Positions 16,276 to 25,362 of a stretch of DNA of 64,000 nt are shown piece by piece. Every line of letters begins with the position of its first letter. The first letter of the stretch is position 1. The stretch is taken from NCBI RefSeq assembly GCF_029263785.1, contig NZ_JAJUFE010000002.1, forward strand, positions 1 through 64,000, given 5' to 3'. Both the position numbers and the translations under genes were made by a program. This DNA comes from Pusillimonas sp. GTDB taxonomy: Bacteria > Pseudomonadota > Gammaproteobacteria > Burkholderiales > Burkholderiaceae_B. Below the pieces are notes generated by a model. It was not told where the DNA came from, did not search any database, and saw only the letters and a program-made list of their open reading frames with translations.

Positions 16276-17517
16276 TCATTCAAGCTCGACACCCTTGAGC
16301 TCCGGAATCAGGAAGATCGTCGCCAGCATGTCCAGAACGTAGATGGACGCCAACAGGGCGATGGCCACGTGGAAAGAATAGGTCATGGCAAGCGCGCCAA
16401 TCACTACCGGACCAAAGCCGCCAATACCGCGACCGATGTTGAACAGCACATTCTGGGCCGTGGCGCGTGCGGAGGTGGGATAGGCTTCGGAAATCAGGGC
16501 GCCGTAGCCGCCCAACATGCCATTGACGAACATACCCATGACGGCTCCCGCCCACAGCATGGTGGCCGGATCGGTGAGTTGCGAGTAGTACAGAACCATG
16601 ACCACCGCACCCGCCTGAAACAGCAGAAAGCTTGGCTTGCGCCCGATGCGATCAGCAAGCTGGCCAAACACCCAGATACCGATGGCCATGCCCAGAATGG
16701 TGACGGACGTCCACATGGCGGATTTCGTCAGGCTGAAACCCAGTTCGGTAGACAGATAGCTGGGCATCCAGATCATGATGCCGAAGTACCCGAAATTCTG
16801 CACCCCGCACAGAATGATGATGCCAATGCTGACTTTCGTGGTGGCACGGTCTTTGACCAGCAACTTGAACGACCGGCCCAAGGCGCCTTTTTCTTTGGCC
16901 TTGCGAACGAACACTTCTGGTTCGTGCAAACGGTTTCGAATGTACCAGGCAATAAACGCCGGAATAATGCCGACGAGGAACATGCCACGCCAGCCGATGT
17001 GAGGCAGCAGCAAGGGAGTCAGAAGCGCCGCACCCAAAACCCCCGCCTGCCAGCCCAGCGCCACATACGACGACACACGAGCCCGATGCTTGGCGGGCCA
17101 CGCTTCGGCTGCCAGTGCCATGCCGATCCCGAATTCACCACCCAGGCCTAGTCCGGCAATGGTGCGATAGATGAGCAGATCCCAGTACCCCTGGGCAAAC
17201 GCACACAAGCCGGTAAACACGGCGAAAAGAACAATGGTCCAGGTCAATACCCGGACTCGTCCGTAGTAATCGCTGAGGGTTCCGAAGATAATGCCGCCGG
17301 CCACTGCTCCCACAAGCGTCCAGGTCACCAGCGACCCCGCCTGGCTGGGACTCAACAGCAAATCCGATGAAATGGCTGCCAGCATGAAACCCAGGATCAG
17401 CAGGTCGAATCCATCCATGGCATAGCCTACAGCCGAGCCTGCCAGGGCTTTCCACCCGTATTTGGTGACTTTGTCTTTGTCGACGGTGACGTTCGCCGTT
17501 GAGGTCTGAGCTTGCAC
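16276..17517 (-). CDS. MFS transporter, aromatic acid:H+ symporter-like (proposed orotate carrier)
   Basis: 413 residues with about 12 membrane segments. The start is a GTG at 17517 with AGGAG seven bases before it; a longer reading to 17577 lacks a good binding site. DGFD at 35-38 in the first helix is the hallmark of the AAHS group (PcaK, BenK), and GTLSDYYGR (79-87) is the MFS loop 2-3 motif. Such carriers move small carboxylated aromatics with protons. As first gene of an operon with dihydroorotate dehydrogenase, orotate is the likely cargo, by context only. Confidence 0.85.
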   Translation of the reverse strand: MQAQTSTANVTVDKDKVTKYGWKALAGSAVGYAMDGFDLLILGFMLAAISSDLLLSPSQAGSLVTWTLVGAVAGGIIFGTLSDYYGRVRVLTWTIVLFAVFTGLCAFAQGYWDLLIYRTIAGLGLGGEFGIGMALAAEAWPAKHRARVSSYVALGWQAGVLGAALLTPLLLPHIGWRGMFLVGIIPAFIAWYIRNRLHEPEVFVRKAKEKGALGRSFKLLVKDRATTKVSIGIIILCGVQNFGYFGIMIWMPSYLSTELGFSLTKSAMWTSVTILGMAIGIWVFGQLADRIGRKPSFLLFQAGAVVMVLYYSQLTDPATMLWAGAVMGMFVNGMLGGYGALISEAYPTSARATAQNVLFNIGRGIGGFGPVVIGALAMTYSFHVAIALLASIYVLDMLATIFLIPELKGVELE

Positions 17518-17576
17518 AGTACAACTCCTATGAGTGTTTTTAACCAGGGAAGCAACGCCTGACCGTGACCGCCCCA

Positions 17577-17582
17577 TGTATA
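17577..17582 (-). promoter_or_regulatory. Candidate -10 box of the orotate operon
   Basis: On the minus strand TATACA lies 60-65 bases before the MFS GTG start. No good -35 sequence is found at the normal distance; instead the palindrome at 17597-17610 occupies that place, which fits a regulated promoter. Confidence 0.4.
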
Positions 17583-17591
17583 AATTTCGAT

Positions 17592-17610
17592 ATTAGTCTA
17601 ATTTTTTAGA
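17592..17610. promoter_or_regulatory. Overlapping palindromes, candidate operator of the orotate operon
   Basis: ATTAG-T-CTAAT (17592-17602) and TCTAA-TTTT-TTAGA (17597-17610) are both perfect inverted repeats sharing the central CTAA. They sit just upstream of the -10 candidate of the MFS gene, where an XRE-type dimer could bind. Binding is inferred. Confidence 0.45.
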
Positions 17611-17620
17611 TTTTTACATC

Positions 17621-17656
17621 AAAAAAAAGCAGGGTTTATCCCCGGTAAATCCCCGC
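17621..17656 (-). terminator. Intrinsic terminator after the small membrane protein gene
   Basis: On the minus strand a GC-rich stem (GCGGG..TTTA pairing with TAAACCCTGC, one bulge) is followed by eight T. It separates the small membrane protein gene from the orotate operon promoter. Confidence 0.65.
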
Positions 17657-17683
17657 CTGAACCGCAGTGACACTTATTCAGAA

Positions 17684-17851
17684 TCAGCCGAAAAGCGCGA
17701 TGGCCTTAGTGATGACGGCATATACGATAGCCAGAAAACCAACCCCCAAAAGCACGAGCCCGACGTTTCTGTCGCGCAGCCCGAACCCGATAAATGTTGC
17801 AATGACGCCTAAAACGACAAGCAACAGCAAGGTGGTGTTGTGGAAGAACAT
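17684..17851 (-). CDS. Small two-helix membrane protein
   Basis: A 55-residue protein from ATG 17851 with GGAG eight bases upstream. Two hydrophobic stretches (about 6-24 and 30-50) are divided by a short basic RDRN turn, giving a hairpin in the inner membrane. I do not recognise a named family. It lies 74 bases after the LysR gene on the same strand and has its own terminator. The good ribosome site and clean hydrophobic pattern make it likely to be real. Confidence 0.65.
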   Translation of the reverse strand: MFFHNTTLLLLVVLGVIATFIGFGLRDRNVGLVLLGVGFLAIVYAVITKAIALFG

Positions 17852-17925
17852 GGTAAAGCTCCGAAGCTGATTCTGATTTTGATACGAATCGTAGTGTTTT
17901 CCGCGACACCGTGCATTGATATTTC

Positions 17926-18819
17926 TCAATCGGCGAAAATCTCTACCACCAGATCCTTGAACCATTGAATTGCCGGATCGGATTCGAACCGCTTGCTCCA
18001 GTGCAATGACACCGTGAAGTCACGCAGGGGAAACTCGGGCTCGATAATGACGTAAGGCCCGCCCTGGATAAATGTACGGGCAATATTGCGGGGCATGACC
18101 ACGCCAAGGTCAGTGGCCCTGACAATTGAAGGCAATATGGTGAAGTGCTCGGTAGTCAGCCGCAGCCGGTCTTCAAGGCCGAGCAAATGCAGAATACGCA
18201 ATGTGTCGCGATGCGTACGCACGGCGACGAATTCAAGCTTGCGCAGGTCTGCAATCCCGATGTGGTCGCGCCCCTTCAGGAACGGATTGCCACTGCGCAG
18301 TAAAACTATGTAGCGGTCGTCCAGCAACTTGACATGTCGCGTGTCACGCACCTGCGGCAGAAAGCCAAATGCAAAATCAAGGGTCGCATTATCCAGGGCA
18401 GCGGTGATCTCGGCTGGAGCCATGGGGCGAGTATCCACCCGCACACCGGGCGCCCTTTCCCGCAAAGCCACCAGCAGGTCCGGCAGAAAACGCCCCTCCC
18501 CGATATCGCTCATGTGAATATGAAACACGCGTCGCGACACGGCAGGATCGAACGAGGCCGCTTCAGACAAGGCATGTTCCAGGTCGTTCAGCGCTTTCGC
18601 CACGACAACAGCAAGCCGATCCGCTCGCGGCGTGGGCCGCACGCCGGATGAGTGGCGTACGAACAAGGGGTCGTCCAGCGCCGCGCGCAGACGCGCAAGT
18701 CCTTGACTGGCTGCCGGCTGACTCATGTCAAGGGATTCGGCTGCGCGACTGATGTTGCGTCTGCGGTAAATGGCATCGAACAGGCGCAACAGGTTCAGGT
18801 CAATGGACTTGATATTCAT
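17926..18819 (-). CDS. LysR-family transcriptional regulator
   Basis: 297 residues, the usual LTTR length. The N-terminal winged HTH is LLRLFDAIYRRRNISRAAES then MSQPAASQGLARLR (about 8-50), followed by a substrate-binding-protein-like effector domain. It is divergent from the benzoylformate decarboxylase gene with 118 bases between starts, the standard LysR arrangement, so it probably controls that gene set and itself. The effector could be benzoylformate or mandelate; this is inferred from position only. Confidence 0.9.
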   Translation of the reverse strand: MNIKSIDLNLLRLFDAIYRRRNISRAAESLDMSQPAASQGLARLRAALDDPLFVRHSSGVRPTPRADRLAVVVAKALNDLEHALSEAASFDPAVSRRVFHIHMSDIGEGRFLPDLLVALRERAPGVRVDTRPMAPAEITAALDNATLDFAFGFLPQVRDTRHVKLLDDRYIVLLRSGNPFLKGRDHIGIADLRKLEFVAVRTHRDTLRILHLLGLEDRLRLTTEHFTILPSIVRATDLGVVMPRNIARTFIQGGPYVIIEPEFPLRDFTVSLHWSKRFESDPAIQWFKDLVVEIFAD

Positions 18820-18860
18820 TTATCTAATATCCCTTATTATTTTTATATTATTGGATTATG
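18820..18860. promoter_or_regulatory. AT-rich LysR/decarboxylase divergent control region
   Basis: A strongly AT-rich stretch in a GC-rich neighbourhood, directly before the LysR start. It holds the imperfect inverted repeat ATCTAATAT ... ATATTATTGGAT, a plausible LysR box. There is no experimental support. Confidence 0.4.
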
Positions 18861-18937
18861 ACCGACACAGCCACATAATCAATCGGTAGCCGAGGTGCAA
18901 TCCACCTTTTCCTGCCACCCTTGATTAGGAAAGTGTC

Positions 18938-20557
18938 ATGTCAGGTCCATCCGCCCTACCTGCCGAACCTGGCCAATGCAGTCCACCGGCCACTGTGCGC
19001 GATGCCGTCATCCAGCTGTTGCGGTCTCTGAAGATGACCACAATCTTTGGCAACCCCGGCTCTACCGAACTGGCGCTGTTCGTTAATTTCCCCGACGATT
19101 TCAGTTACCAGCTGGGCTTGCAGGAAGCGGTTGTGGTGGGCATGGCGGACGGCTATGCCCAAGCCACTCGCCGGGCGGCGTTCGTGAACCTGCATTCGGC
19201 CGCGGGTGTGGGTAACGCCATGGGCGCCATCTTTACTGCCTACAAGAATGCCACGCCACTGGTCATTACCGCCGGCCAGCAAGCGCGCGCGATATTGCCT
19301 TACGACCCCTTCCTGTCGTCGGCTGACGCCACGCTTCTTCCCATGCCCTATGTCAAGTACAGCGTTGAGCCGGCCCGAGCCGAAGACGTTCCACAAGCCA
19401 TTGCGCGCGCGTACTACATGGCCATGCAGGAACCCTGCGGTCCGGTCATGGTGTCGATTCCTGCCGACGACTGGAACCGGCCATGCGAAGGCATGGCTGG
19501 CGTCCGTACAGTCAGCACCACAAGCCTCCCGCAGCCCGATGTACTGGCTCAGGTCGTCGAACTGCTCGATTCGGCTGAACGGCCCGCGTTTGTCGTGGGC
19601 ACCGGAGTCGATCGCAGTGACGCCTGGGATGAAACCGTGCAGCTGGCCGAACAGCACAACGCCCGCGTCTGGATTGCGCCGATGTCGGCACGTTGCGGCT
19701 TTCCAGGAGACCACCCCCTCTTCGCCGGCTATCTGGCCGCCGAGCGCGAAAAAATCGTGGGCGCACTAGGAGGCCATGACGCCATCCTGGTTATTGGTGC
19801 GCCGGCTTTTACCTACCATGTTGAAGGCGCGGGGCCCCATCTTCCGCCGGGCGCCGACCTGGCTCAGATCACGGACGACCCCTCCATCGCCGCCTGGGCA
19901 CCCGTGGGTACGGCCATGGTTTGCGGCATCAAGGCCGGAGTCGCGGCCTTGTTACAGGCCTCCACACCTCCCCAGCGACCCTCTCCACCGCGACGGGATA
20001 AAGCACCGCGTGCGCAGCCGGACCAACCAATGCCGGTTGCGTACTTGCTTCAGACTTTGGACGAAGTGCGCGACCCCGGCACTGTCATCGTCGAAGAGTC
20101 GCCCAGCGCCCGGCCTGTCATGCACCGTTACATGCCCATATACCGCAAGGAAACCTTCTACACCATGGCAAGCGGCGGTCTGGGCTTCGGGTTGGCGGCT
20201 GCGGTGGGGGTGGCGTTGGGCAAGCCCGGCCAGCGTATCATCGGTCTGGTGGGCGATGGCTCGAGCATGTATTCAATACAGGCGCTATGGAACGCAGTTC
20301 AGCTGCAGCTTCCCATCACGTTCATCATCATCAACAACCAACGCTACGCAGCACTGCAAGAATTTGCCCACACCTTCGGCTTCAAGCCGGGCGACACCCT
20401 GCAGGGGTCCGAACTGCCCGGACTGGATTTCGTGACACTGGCAAGCGGGTATGGCTGCCCTGCCGTGCGGGTCGAAGATCCCGCCCAACTGGCCCCCACC
20501 CTGAAACAGGCACTGCAATCCGAGGGGCCAATACTGGTCGAAGTTCGAGTCGCATGA
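18938..20557 (+). CDS. mdlC: Benzoylformate decarboxylase-like ThDP enzyme
   Basis: A 539-residue thiamine diphosphate enzyme with all three domains. Active-site residues of Pseudomonas benzoylformate decarboxylase have counterparts: Ser42 (GNPGST), Glu63 (LQEA), His86 (NLHSAAG) and His294 (FTYHVEG). The ThDP/Mg motif GDGSS...NN begins at residue 439. It would convert benzoylformate to benzaldehyde and CO2 in the cytoplasm. The aldehyde dehydrogenase two genes on fits the next step of the mandelate pathway. No mandelate racemase or dehydrogenase gene is here. Other aromatic 2-oxo acids are possible substrates. Confidence 0.87.
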   Translation: MSGPSALPAEPGQCSPPATVRDAVIQLLRSLKMTTIFGNPGSTELALFVNFPDDFSYQLGLQEAVVVGMADGYAQATRRAAFVNLHSAAGVGNAMGAIFTAYKNATPLVITAGQQARAILPYDPFLSSADATLLPMPYVKYSVEPARAEDVPQAIARAYYMAMQEPCGPVMVSIPADDWNRPCEGMAGVRTVSTTSLPQPDVLAQVVELLDSAERPAFVVGTGVDRSDAWDETVQLAEQHNARVWIAPMSARCGFPGDHPLFAGYLAAEREKIVGALGGHDAILVIGAPAFTYHVEGAGPHLPPGADLAQITDDPSIAAWAPVGTAMVCGIKAGVAALLQASTPPQRPSPPRRDKAPRAQPDQPMPVAYLLQTLDEVRDPGTVIVEESPSARPVMHRYMPIYRKETFYTMASGGLGFGLAAAVGVALGKPGQRIIGLVGDGSSMYSIQALWNAVQLQLPITFIIINNQRYAALQEFAHTFGFKPGDTLQGSELPGLDFVTLASGYGCPAVRVEDPAQLAPTLKQALQSEGPILVEVRVA

Positions 20558-20581
20558 TTCATCCCGGATTAACTGGCCAAA

Positions 20582-20613
20582 AATCAGCCATATAAGGAAT
20601 CAGCCATATAAGG
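20582..20613. repeat. Perfect 16-bp tandem direct repeat
   Basis: AATCAGCCATATAAGG occurs at 20582-20597 and again immediately at 20598-20613. It lies between the decarboxylase stop and the Bug receptor start. The copies are identical. Confidence 0.9.
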
Positions 20614-20671
20614 GACGAACCCAGCAATACGTCCTGAAGTTGCAGCACTCATAACCCTAAGGGAGACAAGC

Positions 20672-21679
20672 ATGAACACCGCTACTTCATTTCGTCGACG
20701 CAGCTTACTTGCACGCGGCATGGCCCTGGCCGCCCTCAGCTCTGCGGCTTTGGCGCTAAGCCCCCTCAGCGCATCGGCCCAGCAGTGGCCCGAAAAACCC
20801 GTTACCGTCATCGTCAACTTCCCCGCCGGCGGCGCCGCCGACCGTATTGCTCGCGCCATCACCCAGCCTCTGAGCGAGGTACTGGGACAATCGTTCGTGG
20901 TCGAAAACAAGGGAGGGGCCGGCGGGAACATCGGCGGCGACGCCGCCGCCAAATCCAAACCTGACGGCTACACCTTTCTGATGTCTTCGGGCGGCATGGT
21001 GTCAGTCAATCCGCTGATCTACAACAACATGACGTTTGACCCCATGAAGGACCTGGTGCCGGTAGCCGCCGCCGCCCGAGTCCTGGTGTTCCTCGAAACC
21101 AAACCTGACATTCCGGCAAATACCGTCCAGGAATTCATCGATTACCTCAAGAAGCACCCGGGCGAACTCGACTTCGGATCACCTGGCAATGGCTCATCGC
21201 CCCACCTGGCAGGCGAGCTCTTCAAGGAGATGGCCGGGGTTGATGCGGTACACATACCGTATCGGGGCGCTGCGCCGGCCATGCGCGACCTGTTGGGAGG
21301 GCAGATCGATTTCATGTTCGACCCCGGAATCGGCCTGGCCAGTGTCGAAGCCGGCAAACTGAAATTGCTAGCAATCGGCAGCATGCAACGTTCAACACGC
21401 TTTCCCGATGTACCCACCCTGCACGAAGCCGGGCTGACCAACTTCGATGCTGATACATACTTCGGGTTCTACGCCCCGGCCGGAACGCCGCCCGAAATCA
21501 TCCAGAAAATGAACACCGAAATCAACAAGATTGTCGAATCCGAGGATTTCAGGAAAACCCTGGCTGTGATCGGCGCTGAGCCTGCACCCATGACTCCCGA
21601 CGAGTTCCACCAAAAAGCCGTCGATGACGCAGAACGCTTTGGCAAACTCATAAAGGAGCGCCAGATCATGGGCGGCTGA
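20672..21679 (+). CDS. Tripartite tricarboxylate transporter (Bug-family) periplasmic receptor
   Basis: 335 residues with an exported N-terminus carrying twin arginines (RRRSLLARGMALAAL...ASA), then the TctC/Bug fold start QWPEKPVTVIVNFPAGGAAD and the conserved GGAGGN loop. Bug receptors bind carboxylates and other small acids in the periplasm and hand them to TctAB permeases. No TctAB genes are adjacent, which is usual in this family of bacteria, where orphan receptors abound. GGGAG precedes the ATG. Between an aromatic keto-acid decarboxylase and an aldehyde dehydrogenase, it may capture benzoylformate, mandelate or benzoate. Confidence 0.92.
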   Translation: MNTATSFRRRSLLARGMALAALSSAALALSPLSASAQQWPEKPVTVIVNFPAGGAADRIARAITQPLSEVLGQSFVVENKGGAGGNIGGDAAAKSKPDGYTFLMSSGGMVSVNPLIYNNMTFDPMKDLVPVAAAARVLVFLETKPDIPANTVQEFIDYLKKHPGELDFGSPGNGSSPHLAGELFKEMAGVDAVHIPYRGAAPAMRDLLGGQIDFMFDPGIGLASVEAGKLKLLAIGSMQRSTRFPDVPTLHEAGLTNFDADTYFGFYAPAGTPPEIIQKMNTEINKIVESEDFRKTLAVIGAEPAPMTPDEFHQKAVDDAERFGKLIKERQIMGG

Positions 21680-21938
21680 CGAACCGCACCTTGCCTGGCG
21701 GCAGCACCAGTTCCGAGGCAGAAAGCAACGTAGCTGTCTGCCTCTTTAATACATTCAGCTCGCTGAAATACCTCGCACCTGGGGTATGCTTTGGCTATTA
21801 TTACCAGATGCAAGACCAACGTCCTCGCCTGCCGAACCTTCCCGCACGTGCGAGCGCAGGCTTCCGGCCGCCCGATATCGATGCCTGTGAAACATAAGCG
21901 GCCGATTCCAAACAACCTACTTAGCCCTGGAGAAAATA

Positions 21939-23390
21939 ATGTCTTCGATTTCCCTGCTTATAAACGGCCAGAAGAAGGCCGCCAGCAATGGCGCCACCTT
22001 TGAGCGTTGCAATCCGCTTGACGGAAAAGTCGCCACGACAGCCCCGGCCGCCACAGTTGAAGATGCCGTCGCTGCCGTCGAAGCCGCCTCCAAGGCATTT
22101 CCTGCCTGGGCCGCCATGGGCCCGACCCAGCGCCGCTCACTGCTCATCAAGGCCGGCGAAGCACTGATGGCCAAAGAAAAAGAATTCGTCGAAGCCGTCG
22201 CCAACGAAACGGGCGCATCGGCGATGTGGGCATCGTTCAACGTGCAGCTTGCGGCCAGCATGTTTGTTGAAGCGGGTTCACTTACGACTCAAATTCATGG
22301 CGAAATCATTCCGTCCGACGTTCCGGGCAGCGTGTCCATGGGTGTACGCCAGCCAGCCGGTGTTGTGCTGGGAATGGCGCCATGGAACGCTCCTGTCATC
22401 CTGGGTGTTCGTGCAGTTGCCACCCCGCTGGCATGTGGCAACACTGTGGTGCTCAAGGGCTCTGAAATCTGCCCGGCCACACACGGCCTTATCATTGAAG
22501 CCCTGATCGAAGCCGGTTTCCCCGAGGGCGTTGTCAACTTCATCACCAACGCCCCCGCCGACGCCGGAGAGATCGTTGAGGCCATGATTGCGCATCCCGC
22601 AGTCCGCCGCGTCAATTTCACCGGCTCCACCCGCGTGGGCAAGATCATCGCCGGCACTTGCGCCAAATACCTCAAGCCATCCGTGCTCGAACTGGGAGGC
22701 AAGGCACCGCTGGTCGTGCTGGACGACGCCAATATCGACGACGCCGTCAATGCTGCCGCTTTCGGAGCATTTGCCAACTCCGGCCAGATCTGCATGTCCA
22801 CCGAGCGAATCATCGTCGACGAAAAAATTGCCGACGAATTCGTATCGCGCCTTACCGAAAAAGCCAAGAACCTGCCTCTGGGCGACCCGCGCAAGGGTCC
22901 TGTCGTGCTGGGATCGGTGGTTGACATGGCCACAGTCGAGCGGTGCAACGCCCTGATCGATGATGCACTGGCAAAAGGCGGCAAATTGCTTTGCGGCGGT
23001 AAAGCCGAAAACACGCTTATCCCCGCCACCCTTATCGACAACGTCACCTCAGACATGAAGATATACAGCGACGAGTCGTTCGGCCCTGTCAAGGGAATCG
23101 TACGTGTCAACGGTGTCGAAGAAGCCATTGCCGTCGCCAACGACAACGATTATGGCCTGTCCGCTGCCGTCTTCGGCCAGGACTCCGCCCGCGCCTGGCA
23201 GGTAGCTGCGCGCATCCAGTCCGGTATCTGCCATGTAAACGGCCCAACTGTTCACGACGAAGCCCAGATGCCCTTCGGAGGCGTCAAGGCCAGCGGATTC
23301 GGACGTTTCGGCGGAAAGGCCGGCATCCACGAGTTCACCGAACTGCGCTGGATCTCGGTTCAAACCACGCCTCGCCACTATCCCTTCTAA
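21939..23390 (+). CDS. Aromatic aldehyde dehydrogenase (benzaldehyde/salicylaldehyde/vanillin type)
   Basis: A 483-residue NAD(P)-dependent aldehyde dehydrogenase with catalytic Cys285 (NSGQICMSTER), general base Glu251 (LELGGKAP) and Asn150 (PWN). The sequence style around the cysteine and the LACGNTVVLKGSE stretch fits the benzaldehyde, salicylaldehyde and vanillin dehydrogenase group. GGAGA is eight bases before the ATG. Together with the decarboxylase it would take benzoylformate via benzaldehyde to benzoate. The 259-base gap before it has no gene and nothing I recognise. A hairpin terminator follows. Confidence 0.88.
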   Translation: MSSISLLINGQKKAASNGATFERCNPLDGKVATTAPAATVEDAVAAVEAASKAFPAWAAMGPTQRRSLLIKAGEALMAKEKEFVEAVANETGASAMWASFNVQLAASMFVEAGSLTTQIHGEIIPSDVPGSVSMGVRQPAGVVLGMAPWNAPVILGVRAVATPLACGNTVVLKGSEICPATHGLIIEALIEAGFPEGVVNFITNAPADAGEIVEAMIAHPAVRRVNFTGSTRVGKIIAGTCAKYLKPSVLELGGKAPLVVLDDANIDDAVNAAAFGAFANSGQICMSTERIIVDEKIADEFVSRLTEKAKNLPLGDPRKGPVVLGSVVDMATVERCNALIDDALAKGGKLLCGGKAENTLIPATLIDNVTSDMKIYSDESFGPVKGIVRVNGVEEAIAVANDNDYGLSAAVFGQDSARAWQVAARIQSGICHVNGPTVHDEAQMPFGGVKASGFGRFGGKAGIHEFTELRWISVQTTPRHYPF

Positions 23391-23470
23391 GGCGGTCACG
23401 CAAAGTCAAGCCTGGGCCGGGGCCGGCCGCCCGCTCCAGGCAGGCCGAAAGGTGGAGTGCCAGTCCAGAA

Positions 23471-23510
23471 AAAACAAGCCGTCGCTGTTCCAGCAGCGAC
23501 GGCTTGTTTT
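23471..23510. terminator. Strong bidirectional terminator
   Basis: A 17-bp perfect stem AAAACAAGCCGTCGCTG with its complement and a 6-base loop (TTCCAG). A-run and T-run flank it, so it works for both the aldehyde dehydrogenase and the convergent ilvD gene. Confidence 0.9.
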
Positions 23511-23585
23511 AACTTCTGACCCGATAACGACCAATGTTTTCAGATGATCCGGTGACCCCCCCGGGTCGAATCGGATCTGACAACA

Positions 23586-25274
23586 TCAATAGTTATCAAG
23601 CACCGCACCAGTGCTGGCGCTGGAGCAATTCTGCGCAAACTTGGCCTGCACGCCGCGCGTATATCGTGGGGCCGGCGGGCTCCACGATTCGCGACGATGG
23701 GCAAGTTCGCTATCGGGCACGTGCAGCTCCAGAAGCTGCTGATGTGCATCTATGGTGATGGAGTCACCCTCTTGGACCAGCGCAATGTTGCCGCCGACGG
23801 CGGCTTCGGGGGCGACATGACCTACCACCATGCCCCAGGTTCCACCCGAAAACCGCCCGTCAGTGATGAGGCCCACCGATTCGCCCAGGCCTTCACCAAT
23901 CAATGCGCCCGTTGGCGCCAACATTTCGGGCATGCCGGGCCCACCCTTCGGCCCAAGATACCGAAGCACCATGACATCGCCGGCCTTGATTTTTTTGGCC
24001 AATATGGCGGCAAGGGCAGATTGTTCGTCATCGAACACACGGGCTGGTCCGGTCATGACAGGGGTCTTGAGTCCGGTGATCTTTGCAACACACCCCTCGG
24101 GAGCCAGGTTACCCTTCAGTATGGCCAGATGCCCCTCTGCATACAAGGCGTTATTCAACGAACGTATCACCTCTTGATCAGACGAAAGCTCGGCAGGCAC
24201 CCCCTGTAACTGTTCGGCCACAGTGCGACCACTGATTGTCATGCAGTCGCCATGCAGCAAACCCGCATCCAGCAGCAGCCTCATCACCTGGGGCACGCCA
24301 CCCGCCCGGTGAAAATCAACGGCCAGATATCTGCCGCTTGGCTTTAGATCGCAGATTACCGGCACCTTCTTGCGCACGCGCTCGAAGTCGTCGATGGTCC
24401 ATTTCACACCTGCTGCATGTGCAATCGCCAGAAAATGCAGTACTGCATTTGTCGACCCACCAATGGCCATGATGACACTGACCGCGTTCTCGATCGATTC
24501 ACGAGTGACGATATCGCGAGGCTTGATGTCGTTCTTTATCGCACGCATCAGCACGCGCGCGGACTCGGCCGCCGATTCAAGTTTTTCGTCGTGCACATTT
24601 GCCATGGTAGACGAGTAAGGCAGGCTCATGCCCAGTGCCTCGAACGCCGAGCTCATGGTGTTGGCCGTATACATGCCGCCGCACGACCCAGGTCCGGGAA
24701 TGGCGTGAAGTTCGATACGCTTGAGCTCGCTGTTGCCAAGCCGCCCCGCAGCGTTCTCACCCACCGCCTCAAAAACACTGACGATATTCAGATCCTTGCC
24801 GTCGAGCCTGCCGGGGAGAATGGTGCCGCCGTACACAAAAATGCCCGGCACATTCGCACGAAGCATGCCCATCATTCCGCCGGGCATGTTCTTGTCGCAA
24901 CCGCCAATCACCAGCACCCCGTCCATCCACTGGCCCTGGACACAGGTTTCGACGCAATCTGCAATGACTTCGCGCGAAACCAGGGAATACTTCATGCCCT
25001 CGGTGCCCATCGCCATGGCGTCGGAAATTGTGGGCGTGCCGAAGGTTTGAGGATTGCCACCTTCGGCTGCAATGGCTGCCACCGCCGCGTCAGCCAGCTT
25101 CTGCAGGCCACTATTGCACGGGGTGATGGTGCTGTGCCCGTTGGCGATACCAACCATGGGCTTGTCGAAGTCTTGCTCGGTGTAGCCCAGGGCATAGAAC
25201 ATCGAACGGTTGGGGGCGCGTTCGGCCCCCTGCGTGATGTGCGACGAGCGCAAACGACGTTTTTCTTGCGGCAT
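23586..25274 (-). CDS. ilvD: Dihydroxy-acid dehydratase family protein (short IlvD form)
   Basis: 562 residues of the IlvD/Edd family. Iron-sulphur cysteines are seen in [10 protein letters not shown] and [15 protein letters not shown]. Length and motifs follow the 560-residue form found in Bacillus and plants. IlvD makes 2-oxo-acids from dihydroxy acids in valine and isoleucine synthesis. A second, 621-residue IlvD of the E. coli form lies 8 kb away, so one copy may serve another dihydroxy or sugar acid; I cannot tell which. It stands alone between two regulated catabolic sets. AGAGG precedes the start. Confidence 0.9.
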   Translation of the reverse strand: MPQEKRRLRSSHITQGAERAPNRSMFYALGYTEQDFDKPMVGIANGHSTITPCNSGLQKLADAAVAAIAAEGGNPQTFGTPTISDAMAMGTEGMKYSLVSREVIADCVETCVQGQWMDGVLVIGGCDKNMPGGMMGMLRANVPGIFVYGGTILPGRLDGKDLNIVSVFEAVGENAAGRLGNSELKRIELHAIPGPGSCGGMYTANTMSSAFEALGMSLPYSSTMANVHDEKLESAAESARVLMRAIKNDIKPRDIVTRESIENAVSVIMAIGGSTNAVLHFLAIAHAAGVKWTIDDFERVRKKVPVICDLKPSGRYLAVDFHRAGGVPQVMRLLLDAGLLHGDCMTISGRTVAEQLQGVPAELSSDQEVIRSLNNALYAEGHLAILKGNLAPEGCVAKITGLKTPVMTGPARVFDDEQSALAAILAKKIKAGDVMVLRYLGPKGGPGMPEMLAPTGALIGEGLGESVGLITDGRFSGGTWGMVVGHVAPEAAVGGNIALVQEGDSITIDAHQQLLELHVPDSELAHRRESWSPPAPRYTRGVQAKFAQNCSSASTGAVLDNY

Positions 25275-25362
25275 GAGGGCCTCTTTGAAAGTAGTCTGAA
25301 ATCATTCTACTCCCGCATCAGAAAGCCCTGCCACATATCTGCCACTTGCGTGCAGAGATCTA

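Noticed and set aside
13153-17517. Reductive uracil pathway (PreA/PreT, hydantoinase, ureidopropionase) as the meaning of this operon
   Set aside because: The dehydrogenase has the DHOD NISCPN motif, the partner is PyrK with its [2Fe-2S] pattern, no dihydropyrimidinase is present, and aspartase has no place in uracil breakdown.
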